A stretch of 64,000 nucleotides of DNA from Cyathus striatus (Eukaryota; Basidiomycota; Agaricomycetes; Agaricales; Nidulariaceae). The position numbers and the translations under genes were made by a program. The first letter of the stretch is position 1; every line of letters starts with the position of its first letter. Below are positions 1 through 12,172 of this stretch, in pieces. The DNA lies in contig JAOVFP010000006.1 of the NCBI GenBank assembly GCA_025738555.1, forward strand, positions 6,200,001-6,264,000, in the 5' to 3' direction. The notes beneath the pieces are model-generated. The model was given only the letters and a program-made list of their open reading frames with translations, ran no database searches and was not told the origin of the DNA.

Positions 1-470
1 CAAAATGTGACAAATATGCAAAATGTAACATATATGACAAATGTGAATATGTGACAAATGTGACAAATATGAAATATGTGACAAACACAACAAATAGTGA
101 CATGTGTGACAAACTGTGACATACGTGACAGTGTGTGACAGTGTGTGACAATGTGTAACGACTGTGACATATGTGACAATATGTGATATGCATGCGAAAT
201 ATGACATGCGTGACAAATGTGACAAATGTGACATGCGTGACATACGTGACAGTATGTGACAATGTGTAACGACTGTGACAAATGTGACATTATATAACAA
301 ATGTGACAATATGTGACAATATGTGACATATGTGACAAATGTGATATGCATGCGAAATGTGACATGCGTGACATATGTGACAAATGTGACAAACTGTGAC
401 AGCGCGCAAAATGTGACATATGTGACATGTGTCACATGTGTCACATGTGTCACATATGTGATACATGTGA
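1..470. repeat. GTGACA-word satellite, cut by window edge
   Basis: The stretch is made almost entirely of the word TGTGACA with short variable joints (AATG, TATG, CATG). No phase is kept for long, so it is a degenerate short-word array rather than a clean tandem repeat. The same word fills the inverted-repeat region at 8143-9084, so this may be the interior of a related TIR element whose other end lies outside the window. Short reading frames rich in Val and Thr across it are products of the repeat. Confidence 0.85.
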
Positions 471-945
471 TCATTTACGAATCCATTAGTACTAATATAG
501 TGGTCTAATATGCCTTTGTATCACTTAATGAGCACTTATGATCATTTAAGATCCATTAATACCAATAATAACCTAGTATGCCACCTATATTACTAATTGA
601 TCACTTATGATCACTTACAAATCCATTAGTACCATTAATACCCCAATATGCCACTTGTATCATCTAATGATCACTTATGATCACTTACAAATCCATTAGT
701 ACTAGTACTAGCTCAATATCCCACCTATATCAACTAATCACATATTATCACTTACAAATCCATTAGTACCACTAATAACCCATTACGCCACCTGCATCAC
801 TCAATGATCACTTATGATCATTTATAAATCCATTAGAACAAGTAATAGTCCATAGAAACCTATTAGTACTAGTAAGTACTCCAATATGCCACCTATATCC
901 CTAAATGATCATTTATGATCACTATTACAATCACTAATAGTATAG
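471..945. repeat. Minisatellite, about 70-bp unit, 6-7 copies
   Basis: Direct repeats begin with ATCCATTAGTACCA, continue through AATATGCCACCTATATCA and end with GATCACTTATGATCACTTAC. Starts are visible near 481, 550, 622, 692, 760 and 830. Copies differ by many single changes, so the array is old. No coding potential was seen. Confidence 0.8.
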
Positions 946-1040
946 AATACTATATAATTTAGAGGTGATCATTGGACCCAGTGCTTATAAGAACACATGA
1001 TCATATAGCCTTGAGTTTATATGAAAAAATTGGCTGACAC

Positions 1041-2715
1041 CACTCGTCCCACTCAATTCACTGACCAGCCACTTCCTCCTCTTCCTTAACCACCACTTTA
1101 CCACTATGCCAACCGCCACAGCTGCGAGCATGAGTACAAGTCATGCCCTTGCGCAACCGCAGGCTGATGTTGGGGACTTGGATGCGAAGGATGTGTTTCC
1201 TGCAGAATTCACGTAACATTTAAACATAATGAAGTGTAAGGACGAAAACCTCAAATAGGGAGGCATCTTGGGAGTGTCTGACGAGCGTTCTTCGCAGTGC
1301 ATGACATTAAACATAGCCAACACTTGGCTCCTTGACTTTTAGCCCATATACCAACCATTGTTCAGGACTACTATGTCTACGCCTACTGAAATGTGACTGA
1401 AACCAATGTACGCCCTCCACCCTCTACCCCCCCATACTACTTCGTACTCACCCGCACACAGGATCTCCTTACAGCAATCAAGATTCAAACGCATAAAACT
1501 GGCAACCGCATTGCAAGAACACTCTTTCCTCGGGAGCATACTCGGCTCGTTCGGCATTGAGTTTATTGAGAACATGACCCCCATCGAGTGATACACTGAG
1601 CTCGTATAAGCAGAGTGTCTGTATGAAAAGGCCTTACTGGGCATTGTGTATCTGGGGGATTTGTTGACTTTCATAAAGAGACGTATGTCCCTTTTCTTTC
1701 TCCTACTCGGCGTCCTATATCTATGCATGACCCTTAGAATATGCCATCTCCTTTTCACGAATCTCACAGCAGCAGCAGACGCTGCCCACCCAGAAGGCTA
1801 CATCCCCACCATCAATGTGCACTCCGAAGTGGTGTCTGTCTGGACACAGGAATGTGCGATATCATACTTGGTATGATTTGCAGATGACTAGTCATGCTAG
1901 TAAAGTTATTTAAATATCGTGGCGATCGTGCGAGCACACTGGGGCTATTGATGCGCGCTGGTGGGTGGAAAGGGAGTGGTGGGCTGGGTGTTACTGCTGG
2001 TAGGTTGTTTTTTGTTGTTGTTTGGTTGGTGGAGGCGGTTTGTTCTCGTTTTTTCATCTCCTCGTCCTTGTTCCCCTCCTTTACTCCACCTTCTCCTCTC
2101 CCTTCCACCTCTTTTTACTGCCCACTTTCGCTACCCACATCTCTTCTCACACCTCTCCTTTCTTCCTCCTCTTTCTCGCACCATGACACCAACCACTCCA
2201 CCCCAGAATCCGAAGGTGTCCAAAGATCAATATGAGACATGGCCCTTCTCATCTGTCACCTCATCCTCTCTCAAGTTTTACATTTGAAGGCATTGATATC
2301 AATGTTAATTCGAAGCGCTATCCCAATGTGAGCTTGTTTTCTGTTTTTCTTCGGTGTGAGGGGTGATGAGGATGGAGGTGGACGAAAATATTGGTATAGC
2401 GTTGGGTTTATGTCTGTCACTATAGGCGACATAAACAACCTCGAAACATCAAACGACGACATGTTATTGGAAATGTATGTTCATCCAATGTGCATGTGGG
2501 TTATCGCTGGTATGCTATTGTAGGGATCTGATCGCGTCGTTCTCTTGTGCAATTTGCACCGGTTGGCAATGAGAGTCGCATTCGTTGCAGAGGCGTCAAG
2601 GAGGTAATATCTAGTTGAGACAATATACTTCATGTAGAGGCTTCCCTGACGAGCGTGGAGTGCATTGAGTACGCCGTGTTGTTGTCGTTGCCTGCGGGTG
2701 TAAGTCATGTAGGTG
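1041..2715. repeat. Dispersed repeat R1, copy A, left part
   Basis: The segment aligns by eye with 54150-55730 almost without gaps for the first 600 bases. Compared with that copy it carries about 18 CpG to TpG or CpA changes in those 600 bases. Short open frames exist but none is kept between copies, so the family looks non-coding or long dead. The copy is broken at 2715 by a TIR element that duplicated ATGTAGGTG (2707-2715 and 5952-5960); it resumes at 5952. Confidence 0.8.
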
Positions 2716-3470
2716 GGGCCTACAGATTTTAACGTTGCCCTAGATTTGACGTTGCCGAAAGTGACATTGCCTGGCGTTGCGTGTGACGTTGCGTGACATT
2801 GCTTATTTATTTTTGATGTTGCTACATATATTAGTGCTGAGGTCCTGTGTTCAAGTCCCACTGTGTAGTTAGTAATAAATACAATAAATAAGTAGATGTT
2901 CTTTCATTTTAATAATATATATTAGCACTGGATGGGGTGTCTACTATGGATTTACCTAAGTAGTAATGTTGTGGTAATGGAGAGTGTAACACATCAGCTT
3001 TAGAGACTGAGAGTAAAGCAAATTAATTCTAAAGCAGTGTAGAGTAGCAAACTGCCTGTGGTGTGATTCGGGAATTATTTGACATATCAAGACGTTCCAA
3101 ATCGGATTATGTAATCACACATCACGCACCATTGATGCATTCATACACATTCTGCTTGTGCTTGGGGAGAGAGTATAACAAATAATACTTACATTCCCAT
3201 AGTGAAATACATATATTTTGTCACTTGTGTACAGCATTTCTAATACTATTTAGATTTTAGCTGGCTGGTAGTTTTGTAAATTTATGATATATACTAATAA
3301 CAAATAGAGATTGGTAGAGATACATGCACTCTACTCATTTTTATACAAGTTACAGGAATCTGGATTTTGACATTGCCTGTGACATTGCCTGATGTTGCCT
3401 GGCATTGCCAATCTGAGAATTGATGTTGCTGTGACATTGCTTGATGTTGCTAGCATTGCTGGACATTGCC

Positions 3471-4670
3471 CAGGCTCCTAAAACCAGTACTCTCATATCT
3501 TGCAACAACCTCCTTATGTAAACAAGGGCAAATAAACCTAAGGAGGTTGTGCTCAATAGAGCAGCTGGCATAAGTGGTCACCGAAGTTTCCCCATGGACC
3601 CTTTCCATCAACAGGGAAATTGATGGCAGGGCACACTGCACTCCCACCTCATACCTATGTACTTGTGCCCATGAACACCAATTATCTACAGTTATTTGAG
3701 CCTCATACTCTCCATGTACTTATTCTTAAATGCACAAATAGTTTAATTTTGGTCTTTCTTTGTTGATTGCAGTAATAGTATTTGTATTATGAAGTAATAA
3801 AATATACTGGATGTGTCAAAATTACCAGCCTACATATACTTATATGAATTGAAGTGAAAGATAAAAAATAAAGCAGGTACTGTTGAATATGCAAACACCT
3901 CCAAGTTTGACTCGCATTCCTGTTTTTCATTAGACCATGCCCGCTTGTATTCACTCAGCAACCACCACCTCACCACCAAGGTCATATGCTCATTGCACAG
4001 CAAGGTAATATATTGTATATATTGTATCTCTCTATGTTTCACTATACCACTGTGTTTTATTCTAATACTTTATTATCTTGTACTGTTGCTGTGCTGCACA
4101 GCACACTCTGTGCCACACACATTCCCTCCTATATAGTTTACTCCTTTATCTGGGAGTAAAGGACTCATAATGTATGTTAATTACTCTAGGTTTTCTTCAG
4201 GTACTACAGTGTGTACTCCACAGACAGTTAAACAACAGCCAAATAAGTGAATGCCGGTTAGCTGAAAGGCTGAGGCCTCAGGCTTCAAAGCTTCATATGC
4301 ATACTGTATTTTAAAAGGTAAGTACTTTCATCAATCACACTTGTAAGTCTATAAAAGGCAAGTACTTACTGCAGTCAACAAAGAAAGACCAAAATTAAAC
4401 TATTTGTGCATTTGAGAATAAGTACATGAAGAGTATGAGGCTCAAATAACTGTAGATAATTGGTGTTCATGGGCACAAGTACATAGGTATGAGGTGGGAA
4501 TGCGGCATGCCCTGCCATTGATTTCCCTGTTGATGGAAAGGGTCTGCGGGGAAACTTCAGTGACCACTTATGCCAGCCACTCTATCAAGCACAACCTCCT
4601 TAGGTTTATTTGCCCTTGTTTACCTAAGGAGGTTGTTGTGAGATATGAGAGTGCTGGTTTTAGGAGCCTG
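3471..4670. mobile_element. 1.2-kb long-TIR element nested in the GTTGCC element
   Basis: Arms of 305 bp at 3471-3775 and 4366-4670 are inverted copies with a modest number of mismatches; both begin CAGGCTCCTAAAACCAG. The flanks are GACATTGCC (3462-3470) and GATATTGCC (4671-4679), a 9-bp TSD with one transition. The 590-bp middle is AT-rich and has no convincing gene. Long TIRs plus a 9-bp TSD fit a non-autonomous TIR-MULE. Confidence 0.85.
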
Positions 4671-5319
4671 GATATTGCCTGACATTGCTGACATTGCTGT
4701 GATGTTGCTGTGATGTTGCCAGATGGCATTGCTGTGATGTTACCAGATGTTGCCTGTGATGTTGCATGATGTTGCCTTTGATGTTGCTGGAGGTTCAATG
4801 TTTCCCATGCCCTCCGCTCCACCTTTGTTTATATTTGTATGCAGTGTTGATCCTGTCCATCACTCCATCAAGCACCCTTCCTCATCGCTGTGGCAGCACA
4901 TCACACTTCCTTGTCATCATGCTCAACAGTGAGCAAGTATTTTTTTATTTCTTAGCTCAATTCTTTATCATTTTCTTCGATTATTTTTACATTATTTAAT
5001 ATATATTATGATATATGTACTGCACAATGTTTCACTATGTAATGAAGGGGATAAAGCTATTAAACATGTGAATTAGAGACAGTTTTTAAATAATCTTCTA
5101 CTGTAATATATTCCATCCTTTGTTAAATATTTGATAATATATTTATTATAAATAGTAGACTGTGTGTTTGTTTAAGGGAAATGTAATAAAAGTGTAAAAA
5201 TGAGAGCGGAGGCGTGGGAAACAATGAGTGGGAGGTGGGCCATAGTGATATGCATGTGATAACTCAAAGAGAAGGGTGGGGGACAATGATTAGCAGCTGG
5301 AACTGACTAGCGAGAGGTG

Positions 5320-5850
5320 TTATCATAGTGCGTGAACGTTATTTTCATTACGTAATCAGCTGATGCATGTGTCGACACGCTGTTCATGCATTCTCTCACT
5401 TTCTCCCTCCAATGCAGACACACTTGTACATCACCTCAATGCCACAATTACTCAAGAGTAACTCAAGATCGTCTGTATTTCACACTACCAAGACCTGCTG
5501 AATACGATAATCTGCTTTACCAAAGGCCATGTCACCACTCCAAGTCCCTCTCCTGAAGTTTTTATCTTACAAATTTTCTTTCAATTCATCGGTATGCTCT
5601 ATGTTTCAAACTTTCCCTTTTTCTTTCAATAATCTACAACCTCAATACTATTAATTTCTGCTTTACTCAGCTATTCCTCATTAGGTACTCTCTTTATTTA
5701 AATTTTATTTAAAATCCATGTATCTACTTCCCTGAATTCAGTGAAAATATTCTCCCCCTTTCTCAACACCTTAGAACACCCAGGTCGAACAAATGTTCAA
5801 TGGACTCACTTACGATTTTTTTGTTTAGGCATCAACACATTCTTGGGCCT
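5320..5850. repeat. Extra sequence inside GTTGCC copy 1, with an R2-like fragment
   Basis: This part has no counterpart in the shorter relative at 24400-25647. Bases 5755-5830 resemble the segment around 9740-9790 and 43330-43400 (family R2), including CACCTTAGAACACCC and the following TCAATGGACTCACTTA. It is either another nested insertion without visible ends or original element sequence lost from the shorter copy. No gene was recognised. Confidence 0.45.
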
Positions 5851-5951
5851 TGCACTGTGCTGGCATTGCCTGTGACATTACCTGGTGTTGCATGACGTTG
5901 CCATGTGAGATTTGACATTGCATCACTGGCAATGTCAAAATCTAGTAGCCC

Positions 5952-6371
5952 ATGTAGGTGTTGGTATGTGCCTGCATGTGGGGTGGGGCACTGTAGGGGT
6001 GCAATCATTGCTCTTGTGTATGTTTTGCTCCATTGCTTTCATTCAAGAGGGTAGGAAGCGATATGAGAGCAAGGTTGGGGCTCTCTAAGGCAATGGGATA
6101 TACCCCCAGCATACACTGTCCCTGGAGAGGTGTGTATTAAACGTTTAGTTTACTCTCCCCTGTGATTCCTACTACCTGAGGATTCCTCATGGAAGCACTT
6201 TCTAGGGCTGTTGTAATTTGAGCTATAGGCTTTTGGACAAAATGACTTGGCTATCATGGAGACTTGTGAGTTGGACTACGAGAGTGAGTGGGCCCTGGGA
6301 TTCTTAAATTTCATGTGGTTACCTCAATTACTGGGGACTGAATATACAACAATGCATGTATGATAGTTTAT
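5952..6371. repeat. Dispersed repeat R1, copy A, right part
   Basis: The sequence resumes at the duplicated ATGTAGGTG and follows 55730-56180: GTGTTGGTATGTGCCTGCAT, the GTATTAAACGTTTAGTTT block, and the block ending AACAATG..TATGATAGTTTAT. Where copy B has GATCCGTTTTGCTCCGTTGC this copy has TpG or CpA at the CpG sites. The match stops near 6371. Confidence 0.8.
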
Positions 6372-6599
6372 GTTAGTTGATGTTGACACATGAAATTGTT
6401 GTGATTTGGTTATAAACAGAATATTGGTGGATTCCCAGGCCCGTTGGTATGTAAATACATATCAGTAATGGTTTAAAGCTCCCTTTTCTGGCCCTTTTCA
6501 TCTAGTTTCTGTTGAAATGAAAAATTTCACAGAGATTCCTGTGTCAGGAATGTATAGGTGGTTGCTACCTGTTACATAGCTAATTTTTTGTATTTAACT

Positions 6600-7270
6600 G
6601 CACCTCAGTGAACTCCTGTAGTTCAACTATGCTGTACTGTTAATAAGATGGGTATAGAAGAACTTTGCAACCCCATCACTGAACAGGAGCACGTGTCGTG
6701 AGAAACAACTGATAATGATATCTTTAAGGCTGTCATGGCGATGCAAAATGGAGAGCAGATGTAGGAGATGAATGGTGGGGATGATGGGGAAGAGGAAGCT
6801 GAAGTTAGGCCCATGCGTTGAGAAGCACTGGCAGCATCACTGCTATAAAACCCTTTGGCGCCTTGTGCACTACTATCTGTCATGTGAAACCCTTTTGGCA
6901 CTTGGCCACCATGATGCATGACAAGGGCCAAATTTCGACATGACACAGAGCTTCCGTGACATGTGACTGTCAAATTGAATGAAATGCTACAGTATTCCTT
7001 CATGGGTGGATGTGTCCTATTGGGATCTGTTGTTGCTCTTGCTTTCAATCTTTGCTGCTAACTCTGTTCAAAATGATAGGATTAAACATGAGAGGTAGCA
7101 TCTAGCTATGACCACATGGTTCAGGTTTTTATACTTCAGGTTGAGGCATGAGGCTCTCCAAGGCAACTGGAACATACCACAATAGCTAGTATGCACTGTG
7201 TCCTTGATGAATGTCAAGTGCTTCCTATTATAAATGATAGGTGTTCCATGTTGTTGGTCACAAGGTGAAC
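6600..7270. repeat. Diverged R1-family fragments
   Basis: Bases 7011-7125 match 46125-46250 (TCCTATTGGGATCTG, then a block ending ATCTGGCTATGACC), and 7135-7260 match 55860-55930 (GAGGCTCTCCAA and the following CACTGT block). The open frame on the minus strand at 6623-7048 overlaps this repeat and is probably not a gene. The stretch 6372-6600 shows nothing recognisable. Confidence 0.5.
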
Positions 7271-7295
7271 TAGCGTTCCTGCAGTATGTTGCACT

Positions 7296-7360
7296 CTCCC
7301 ACAGTTATCACTGGACTCTCACTAGACTATCGAGAATCCAGTGAGAGTCTCACTATAGGC
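7296..7360. repeat. CACTGGACTCTCA-word block, left member
   Basis: Inverted and direct copies of CACTGGACTCTCAC and GAGAATCCAGTGAGAG are packed into 65 bases, next to CCCACAGT at 7299. A larger block of the same words lies at 9115-9417 and ends with the inverted ACTGTGGG. The two blocks may be the ends of one TIR element of about 2.1 kb that encloses the MITE and the GTGACA region, but no TSD was found. From 7361 to 7677 I see no gene; a tRNA-like B box (GGGTTCAACTCC, near 7499) is present without a matching A box. Confidence 0.45.
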
Positions 7361-7679
7361 TCATCAAATCCCCTCCCACAATGTCACGTGGTCTATTCTG
7401 GATATAGACTGACCACAAAACGTGAGAGGGGCTTAGACGAAAGTAGGGAAAGTGAAGGGCAATGTAAAATAACGAAGTAAATCACACCTGTGGCCTTGGG
7501 TTCAACTCCAGCTCATGGAATTATGAGAGAGGAAATGTGTCCCGGTGTGAATACTACCATCCTATGTAAATTTTATGAATAAATAGTTAGCATATAAAAA
7601 TATACGTGCCAAAAGGTGCAGACAAATCTGTATCATTCAAATGCAAGAACGACTTCAAATCTGACTTCATCAATTACTA

Positions 7680-7955
7680 CTGTACTGGAGTGTATGGAGG
7701 CAACGGACCTTCGAGCGTGACACGATTTTTCAGGTACAACACTGGCAACCAGGCTTAATTTTACATGACAAATTTCTAAATTGGCAACCAAAATTCGATT
7801 TTTTAGCGATTTTTTCGGAAATTACATCCAAAATTAGCTCGTCACACTATCAGTGTTAGCAACCAGGCCTCCGTTATGCGTGACAAAGGGTGATTTTAGC
7901 AATGCAACCAGGTCAGCGTTACGCGTGACGGTTGCCTCCATACACTCCAGTACAG
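7680..7955. mobile_element. 276-bp TA-flanked MITE
   Basis: The ends are perfect 25-bp inverted repeats, CTGTACTGGAGTGTATGGAG followed by GCAAC, flanked by TA (7678-7679 and 7956-7957), the signature of Tc1/mariner-type elements. The interior has repeated GCGTGAC and AACCAGG words and no frame. Two elements of nearly the same size, also with TA flanks but different TIRs, occur at 41536-41814 and 42200-42480. Confidence 0.88.
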
Positions 7956-8142
7956 TATGGGATGGCTTATGTAAGGGATCACTGCATTTCGGATAAGTGC
8001 TTGTTTGTTTGTTTCACATTGCCCTGTCAAAACCCCTACTTTGGTACAAGACTGTCCACGCAAGCGAGGACGTTTTTGGATCGAGACTAAGTCTCACTAC
8101 ACTATCAGTAGGGCATCTGAACTCTACTTGAACTCCACTAAA

Positions 8143-9084
8143 CTCAGGTGCCTAAGCTGTACCTAGACTCTATTATCACAGCTGTAACATGTTTCCTACA
8201 GTCATCACACTTGTCACACATGTGTGAAAGTGTGACATATTGGAAAATATTGGATAAAGTGTGACATATTATCAAAAGTGTGATATGTGTGACATGTTGG
8301 AGTGAAAAGCATAGTGTGACATGTGTGACATATTGGAAAATATTGGGGGAAGCGTGACATGTGTGACATGTTGGAAAAAATGTGACACATCTTGTCACAT
8401 TTGTCACAATGTAACAGTACACCGAAAGTGTGACAAGTGTGATGGCTATGATATGTCATACATGTCACGCTTTTCCAAATATGTCACACTTTTCCCACGC
8501 TTGTCACGATTTTTCCAACATTTTCTAACATGTCACACTTTCACACTTCCTACAGTCATCAAACTTGTCACACATGTGTGATAGCGTGACATGTGTGACA
8601 AGCGTGGGAAAAGTGTGACATGTTTGGAGAAGTGTGGCAAGTGTGATGGTTATGATATGTGATACTTTTCCAAACATGTCACACTTTTCCCACGCTTGTC
8701 ACACTTCTTCCCCAACATTTTCCAATATGTCACGCTTTTCCCCACGCTTGTCACACATGTCACACTTTTTCCAACATTTTCCAACATGTCACACTTTCAC
8801 ACATATGTGACAATAGAGTCTAGGTACAGCTTAGGCACCACACCTCTTCTAACATTTTCCAACATGTTGAAAAATGTTGAAAAAGTGTGACATGTGACAT
8901 ATTGGACAATATTGGAAAAAGTGTGACAAGTGTGATGTCTATGATATGTCACACATATCACACATGTTGCACTTTTTCCAAAATGTCACGCTTTTCCAAG
9001 ATGTCACACTTTCACACATGGTGACAAGTGTGATGACTGTGGGAAACATGTTATCACTGTGACAATAAAGTCTAGGTACAGCTT
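8143..9084. repeat. GTGACA-word inverted-repeat region, probable TIR element(s)
   Basis: The left edge AAGCTGTACCTAGACTCTAT (8153) recurs inverted at about 8815-8836 and again at 9065-9084. The interior alternates sense and antisense runs of GTGACATGTGTGACA, with joints such as TATTGGAAAATATTGG. The middle copy extends the match leftward to AGGTGCCTAAGCTG, so two overlapping units (8143-8840 and 8153-9084) are possible. No clear TSD was found. The array can fold into many cruciforms. No real gene is present. Confidence 0.6.
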
Positions 9085-9114
9085 GATGCAGAGAGATCTT
9101 ATGAAATATTGTGT

Positions 9115-9417
9115 GGGAATTTGTAACAACAGAGTTAAATGTCAGAGACTGTACTGAGAGTCCAGTGACTTATTCTCACTAAATTCTCATTGGACTCTCT
9201 GAGATTCATCTCATTATAGTATCACTGGACTCTAAGAGATTCTCACCCTAATGAGAATTTGCTGAGATTTTAGTGAGATGAAATTGTTCATTTTCTCAGT
9301 GTAGTCTCACCAAAGTCTCACTAATCTCTCTCCACACTCTCAGAGATACCACTGGATTCTCACTGGAATATCAGAGAATCTCATGAGAATCTCACTGGAT
9401 TCTACTGAGACTGTGGG
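9115..9417. repeat. CACTGGACTCTCA-word block, right member
   Basis: The block is a dense mix of CACTGGACTCTCAGAGA and its complement, with CTCACTGGATTCTCACTGGA near the end. It terminates with ACTGTGGG, the inverse of the CCCACAGT that opens the block at 7296. Confidence 0.55.
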
Positions 9418-9559
9418 TCAGTGACATGACCTCCTCAAATTATACCTCTTCATTCACCATTCTGACACTATACCCAACTCCTGGACACATCGAACTTTCA
9501 AATAGCTCTGACATCGGCACCAACACCAGACCCTGATGTTTGGAAAACTTATCCTCTCG

Positions 9560-9847
9560 CAAACCTCAACACATTGGACTATCTTACTGAGTTTCCTATT
9601 TATTTCTAATGTTTCACACTTTTCCTTTTCCATCCTCCATCTGATATAATTACTCTTACTTATTTTAGATTTATTGGTTTTTTCTACTATATAAATCCCT
9701 GTAGTTGTTCTACAGAAATGGAATCAATTTTCCTTCACCTTTGAACACCCCAGATCAGACAGACATCTCGATTGACTCATTTATTATTCTTTGTTTAGGT
9801 ACACCCAACCGACTTACCACCTCTTCACAAGTGTGGAATGGGTGGTA
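9560..9847 (+). repeat. Dispersed repeat R2, plus-strand copy
   Basis: About 280 bases match the reverse complement of 40945-41255. Shared blocks include AACCTCAACACATTGGACT, GATATAATTACTCTTACTTA and GTACACCCAACCGACTT. The last block is preceded by TTTAG, a possible 3' splice site. CpG sites in the 41-kb copy (CCGATATA, ATCGG, GTCGGACGGACG) are TpG or CpA here. The function is unknown. Confidence 0.75.
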
Positions 9848-10240
9848 ATGGACAAGATATGTGAAGAAGATGAAGTTAGTAAGTCATGTGGGTCCTGCAG
9901 TGCACTCTTGTATTGTGTTGATCCAAACACTGCCATTGGGCCACTCACCACTGTTGAACATGACCTCATCACTTTCCATGCTGCCAAAATGCAGCCAATC
10001 AACATATGCATTAATAAACTTCCTGAGGCTGCTTCTATGAATGACACTGAAGAGAAGACTAAATTATGCTGCTCAAGTCACAGGCATACAGGCCTTCGTG
10101 GTAACCTATGTTCATGGAGAGATACAACTTGGGCTATGATGGAAGATGAAAACCCTTTCCTCTCATGTGACTGGGTGATGTCTAAGGGGAACATTGAGTG
10201 GGTTGTCAACAAGGTGCATCTTATACTCAATGCAAGATAA
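9848..10240 (+). CDS. Unidentified ORF downstream of R2
   Basis: A 130-codon frame runs from the first ATG after the R2 segment to TAA. The protein has a Cys pair early on (CGSC), later a CC pair, and a run WSWRD-like region with several Trp; I do not recognise it. The frame is open further upstream, through a possible splice acceptor inside R2, so the true start may be an exon edge. It converges on the DUF6589-type relic that starts about 100 bases downstream on the other strand. A transposon-related origin is likely from context only. Confidence 0.35.
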   Translation: MDKICEEDEVSKSCGSCSALLYCVDPNTAIGPLTTVEHDLITFHAAKMQPINICINKLPEAASMNDTEEKTKLCCSSHRHTGLRGNLCSWRDTTWAMMEDENPFLSCDWVMSKGNIEWVVNKVHLILNAR

Positions 10241-12172
10241 GTTGATGCATTATTCATTCATAATTTAATTACATGGATAACAAATGACAACTTAGTGGCT
10301 TCCATTATCGAAATTCTAGAGCAATTCCAACAAGCTCAAAGAGATCATGATAAACAAGAGGCTATTGAGCTACTTTAAGAAAACTATTATTATGTTCAAG
10401 ATACAAGTCTGTTGGAATAGAACAGCCTATTATACCCCAGCAATTTACTAGACATGTGCACTCCACTAGTTCTTGAAGCATTGGAGAGAATTCATACTCA
10501 AACTGAGACTTCATTTCCAATATTTCATTGCCATAGTTGTGGCAGCCAGCACCTTGCATCATAAATAACCATAGGTCATAAACTATCCACATGTGACCAA
10601 CATCAGCATCACAAATTGTATCAGAGAATTTCCAGAACACCAGTGCATCACAAATAAATAAAATAGAATGTGCAAGAACCTCATCGTCAGCTTTTAATGC
10701 CTTATGAGCAGATGATACAGTTGCATATAGTTGAACAACTTTTCGATGACATTCTCAAATTCTTCAGCACTAGGTGACTAGTTGTTTAAGTCTACAACAC
10801 CAGCCATAATTCTAGTGGCAAAATTAGTGAATGATAATAATAGTATACAACAACATGAAAGCTTACCATGTACAATCCAGCAGGTGAGCAATGAGTGAAT
10901 GCATAACTAGTTCCTTAGCACTATTGTATTCTGTTTTTTTTGCATTAAACTTTGACCATCATAGAAGTGTGTGATAGTGTTCCAATGAGCTTGGGTCATT
11001 TGGGAACTTGTACCAAGATGTGTTCAAAACAGTACATACATTGAATTAAGCTGATAATGAAATCCCATAGATATTTCATGTGGTCAATCAAGTTGCTCAT
11101 AGCTTGAAAATTCATATTTACATTCATCCTTTGCACCATGTATATTTTGGGTTGTCAACCAGTCTCCAACAAGAAATTGAGTCTCATCCTTAGCAGCTTC
11201 TGGTGTAAGTCCCAACAATGAAGTGAAAATTTGCTGGATAACACGAATGGTACCATTTACAGAAGTTTCCTCTTCATTAAGAGCTGGAAGTGGGAGAAAA
11301 TCAGTTTTAACATTTTCCAGGTAGCGAATAATTGGTTTGAGCTTTTGTGTTAGCTTTCAAAGGTGCCCATTCATTTCCTTCATTCCTACAGGACCAGGTG
11401 TATGCATCATAAGAATGGCACATACTGCATACTTAAATGACTTATTAATTCAGGCAATTGACTGTTGCACCTTTGTGAGATTGAGAAGGTCTGGAATAAT
11501 TTGAAGACATCGTCCTTGATATTTTGTTCATTCTGCTACAGATAATGCAAGTGCATATTCCTTTCTTGAGAATTTTGCAGGAAAGGAAAAGAGTGCTGAT
11601 ATTGTTGCATTGATTTGCTCTGTTTTAGAATCAAGACATTGAGATGCTTTCCACAGAGTGAAATTGATATTGTCATAGACAATACCCCAGAGCTGTGTTG
11701 GTGAGCATGCAAATTCTTGAGCACGGAGTTTGGCATCTTCAGATATTTGATATAGTGAGCTCTGAATAGTTCTATAATTTATTTCAGCTTTTCATAATAG
11801 AAAAATAATCACATATACTTACTGATAGCTAACAGATATACCTATGTGATTAAATATACCAATTGCACGTCTTCCTACTCCAGAACTGGCCAGAAATAGT
11901 CCCATTATAATCTGAAAGGCATTTGCAGCTCAATTGTGAGAGAATAAACATATGCTGATAATAACAACTAAAGTCTAAAAGTGTATGAGTACTTGATTTT
12001 TAAAGAGTGAATGATATACCCTGGAAGCCATAATATCTTACCCAATCTTCTCTGTATTATTTGTCTTTTCATAGTTATTATTTGCTGTAATGATTGCAGA
12101 TAGAAGTGAAGTGAAGCAGGGAAGGAGTGTACTATAAGAGTCTTGTATTTGGTCAAGTCTAAAGTCTGAAAG

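Larger units (their letters stand above)
2716..5951. mobile_element. GTTGCC-word TIR element, copy 1 (with nested insertion)
   Basis: The left end reads GGGCCTACAGATTTTAACG and the right end, reverse complemented, reads GGGCTACTAGATTTTGACA, giving TIRs of about 24 bp. A perfect 9-bp direct repeat ATGTAGGTG flanks it. Next to each end lie arrays of the degenerate word GACGTTGCC, often decayed to GACATTGCC. R1 copy B at about 55727 has GTGTGGGTG at the matching place with no insertion, so it serves as an empty site. Without the nested 1.2-kb element the length is about 2.0 kb. No transposase was found, so it is non-autonomous; the TSD length suggests mobilisation by a Mutator-like (MULE) enzyme. 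A shorter relative lies at 24400-25647. Confidence 0.85.

Noticed and set aside
1..470. Telomere or subtelomeric repeat
   Set aside because: The word TGTGACA is not a telomere motif, has no fixed phase, and recurs inside the window at 8143-9084.
1894..2287. Small hydrophobic proteins in R1 (also near 55003-55346)
   Set aside because: Frames differ between copies and start codons are not kept; they follow from a T- and C-rich repeat.
1041..2715. RIP as the cause of the mutated repeat copy
   Set aside because: Ascomycete-type RIP targets mainly CpA; the changes seen here are at CpG on both strands.
7299..9417. One 2.1-kb TIR element bounded by CCCACAGT
   Set aside because: The ends match for only about 8 bases and no TSD was found, so it is listed only as two word blocks.
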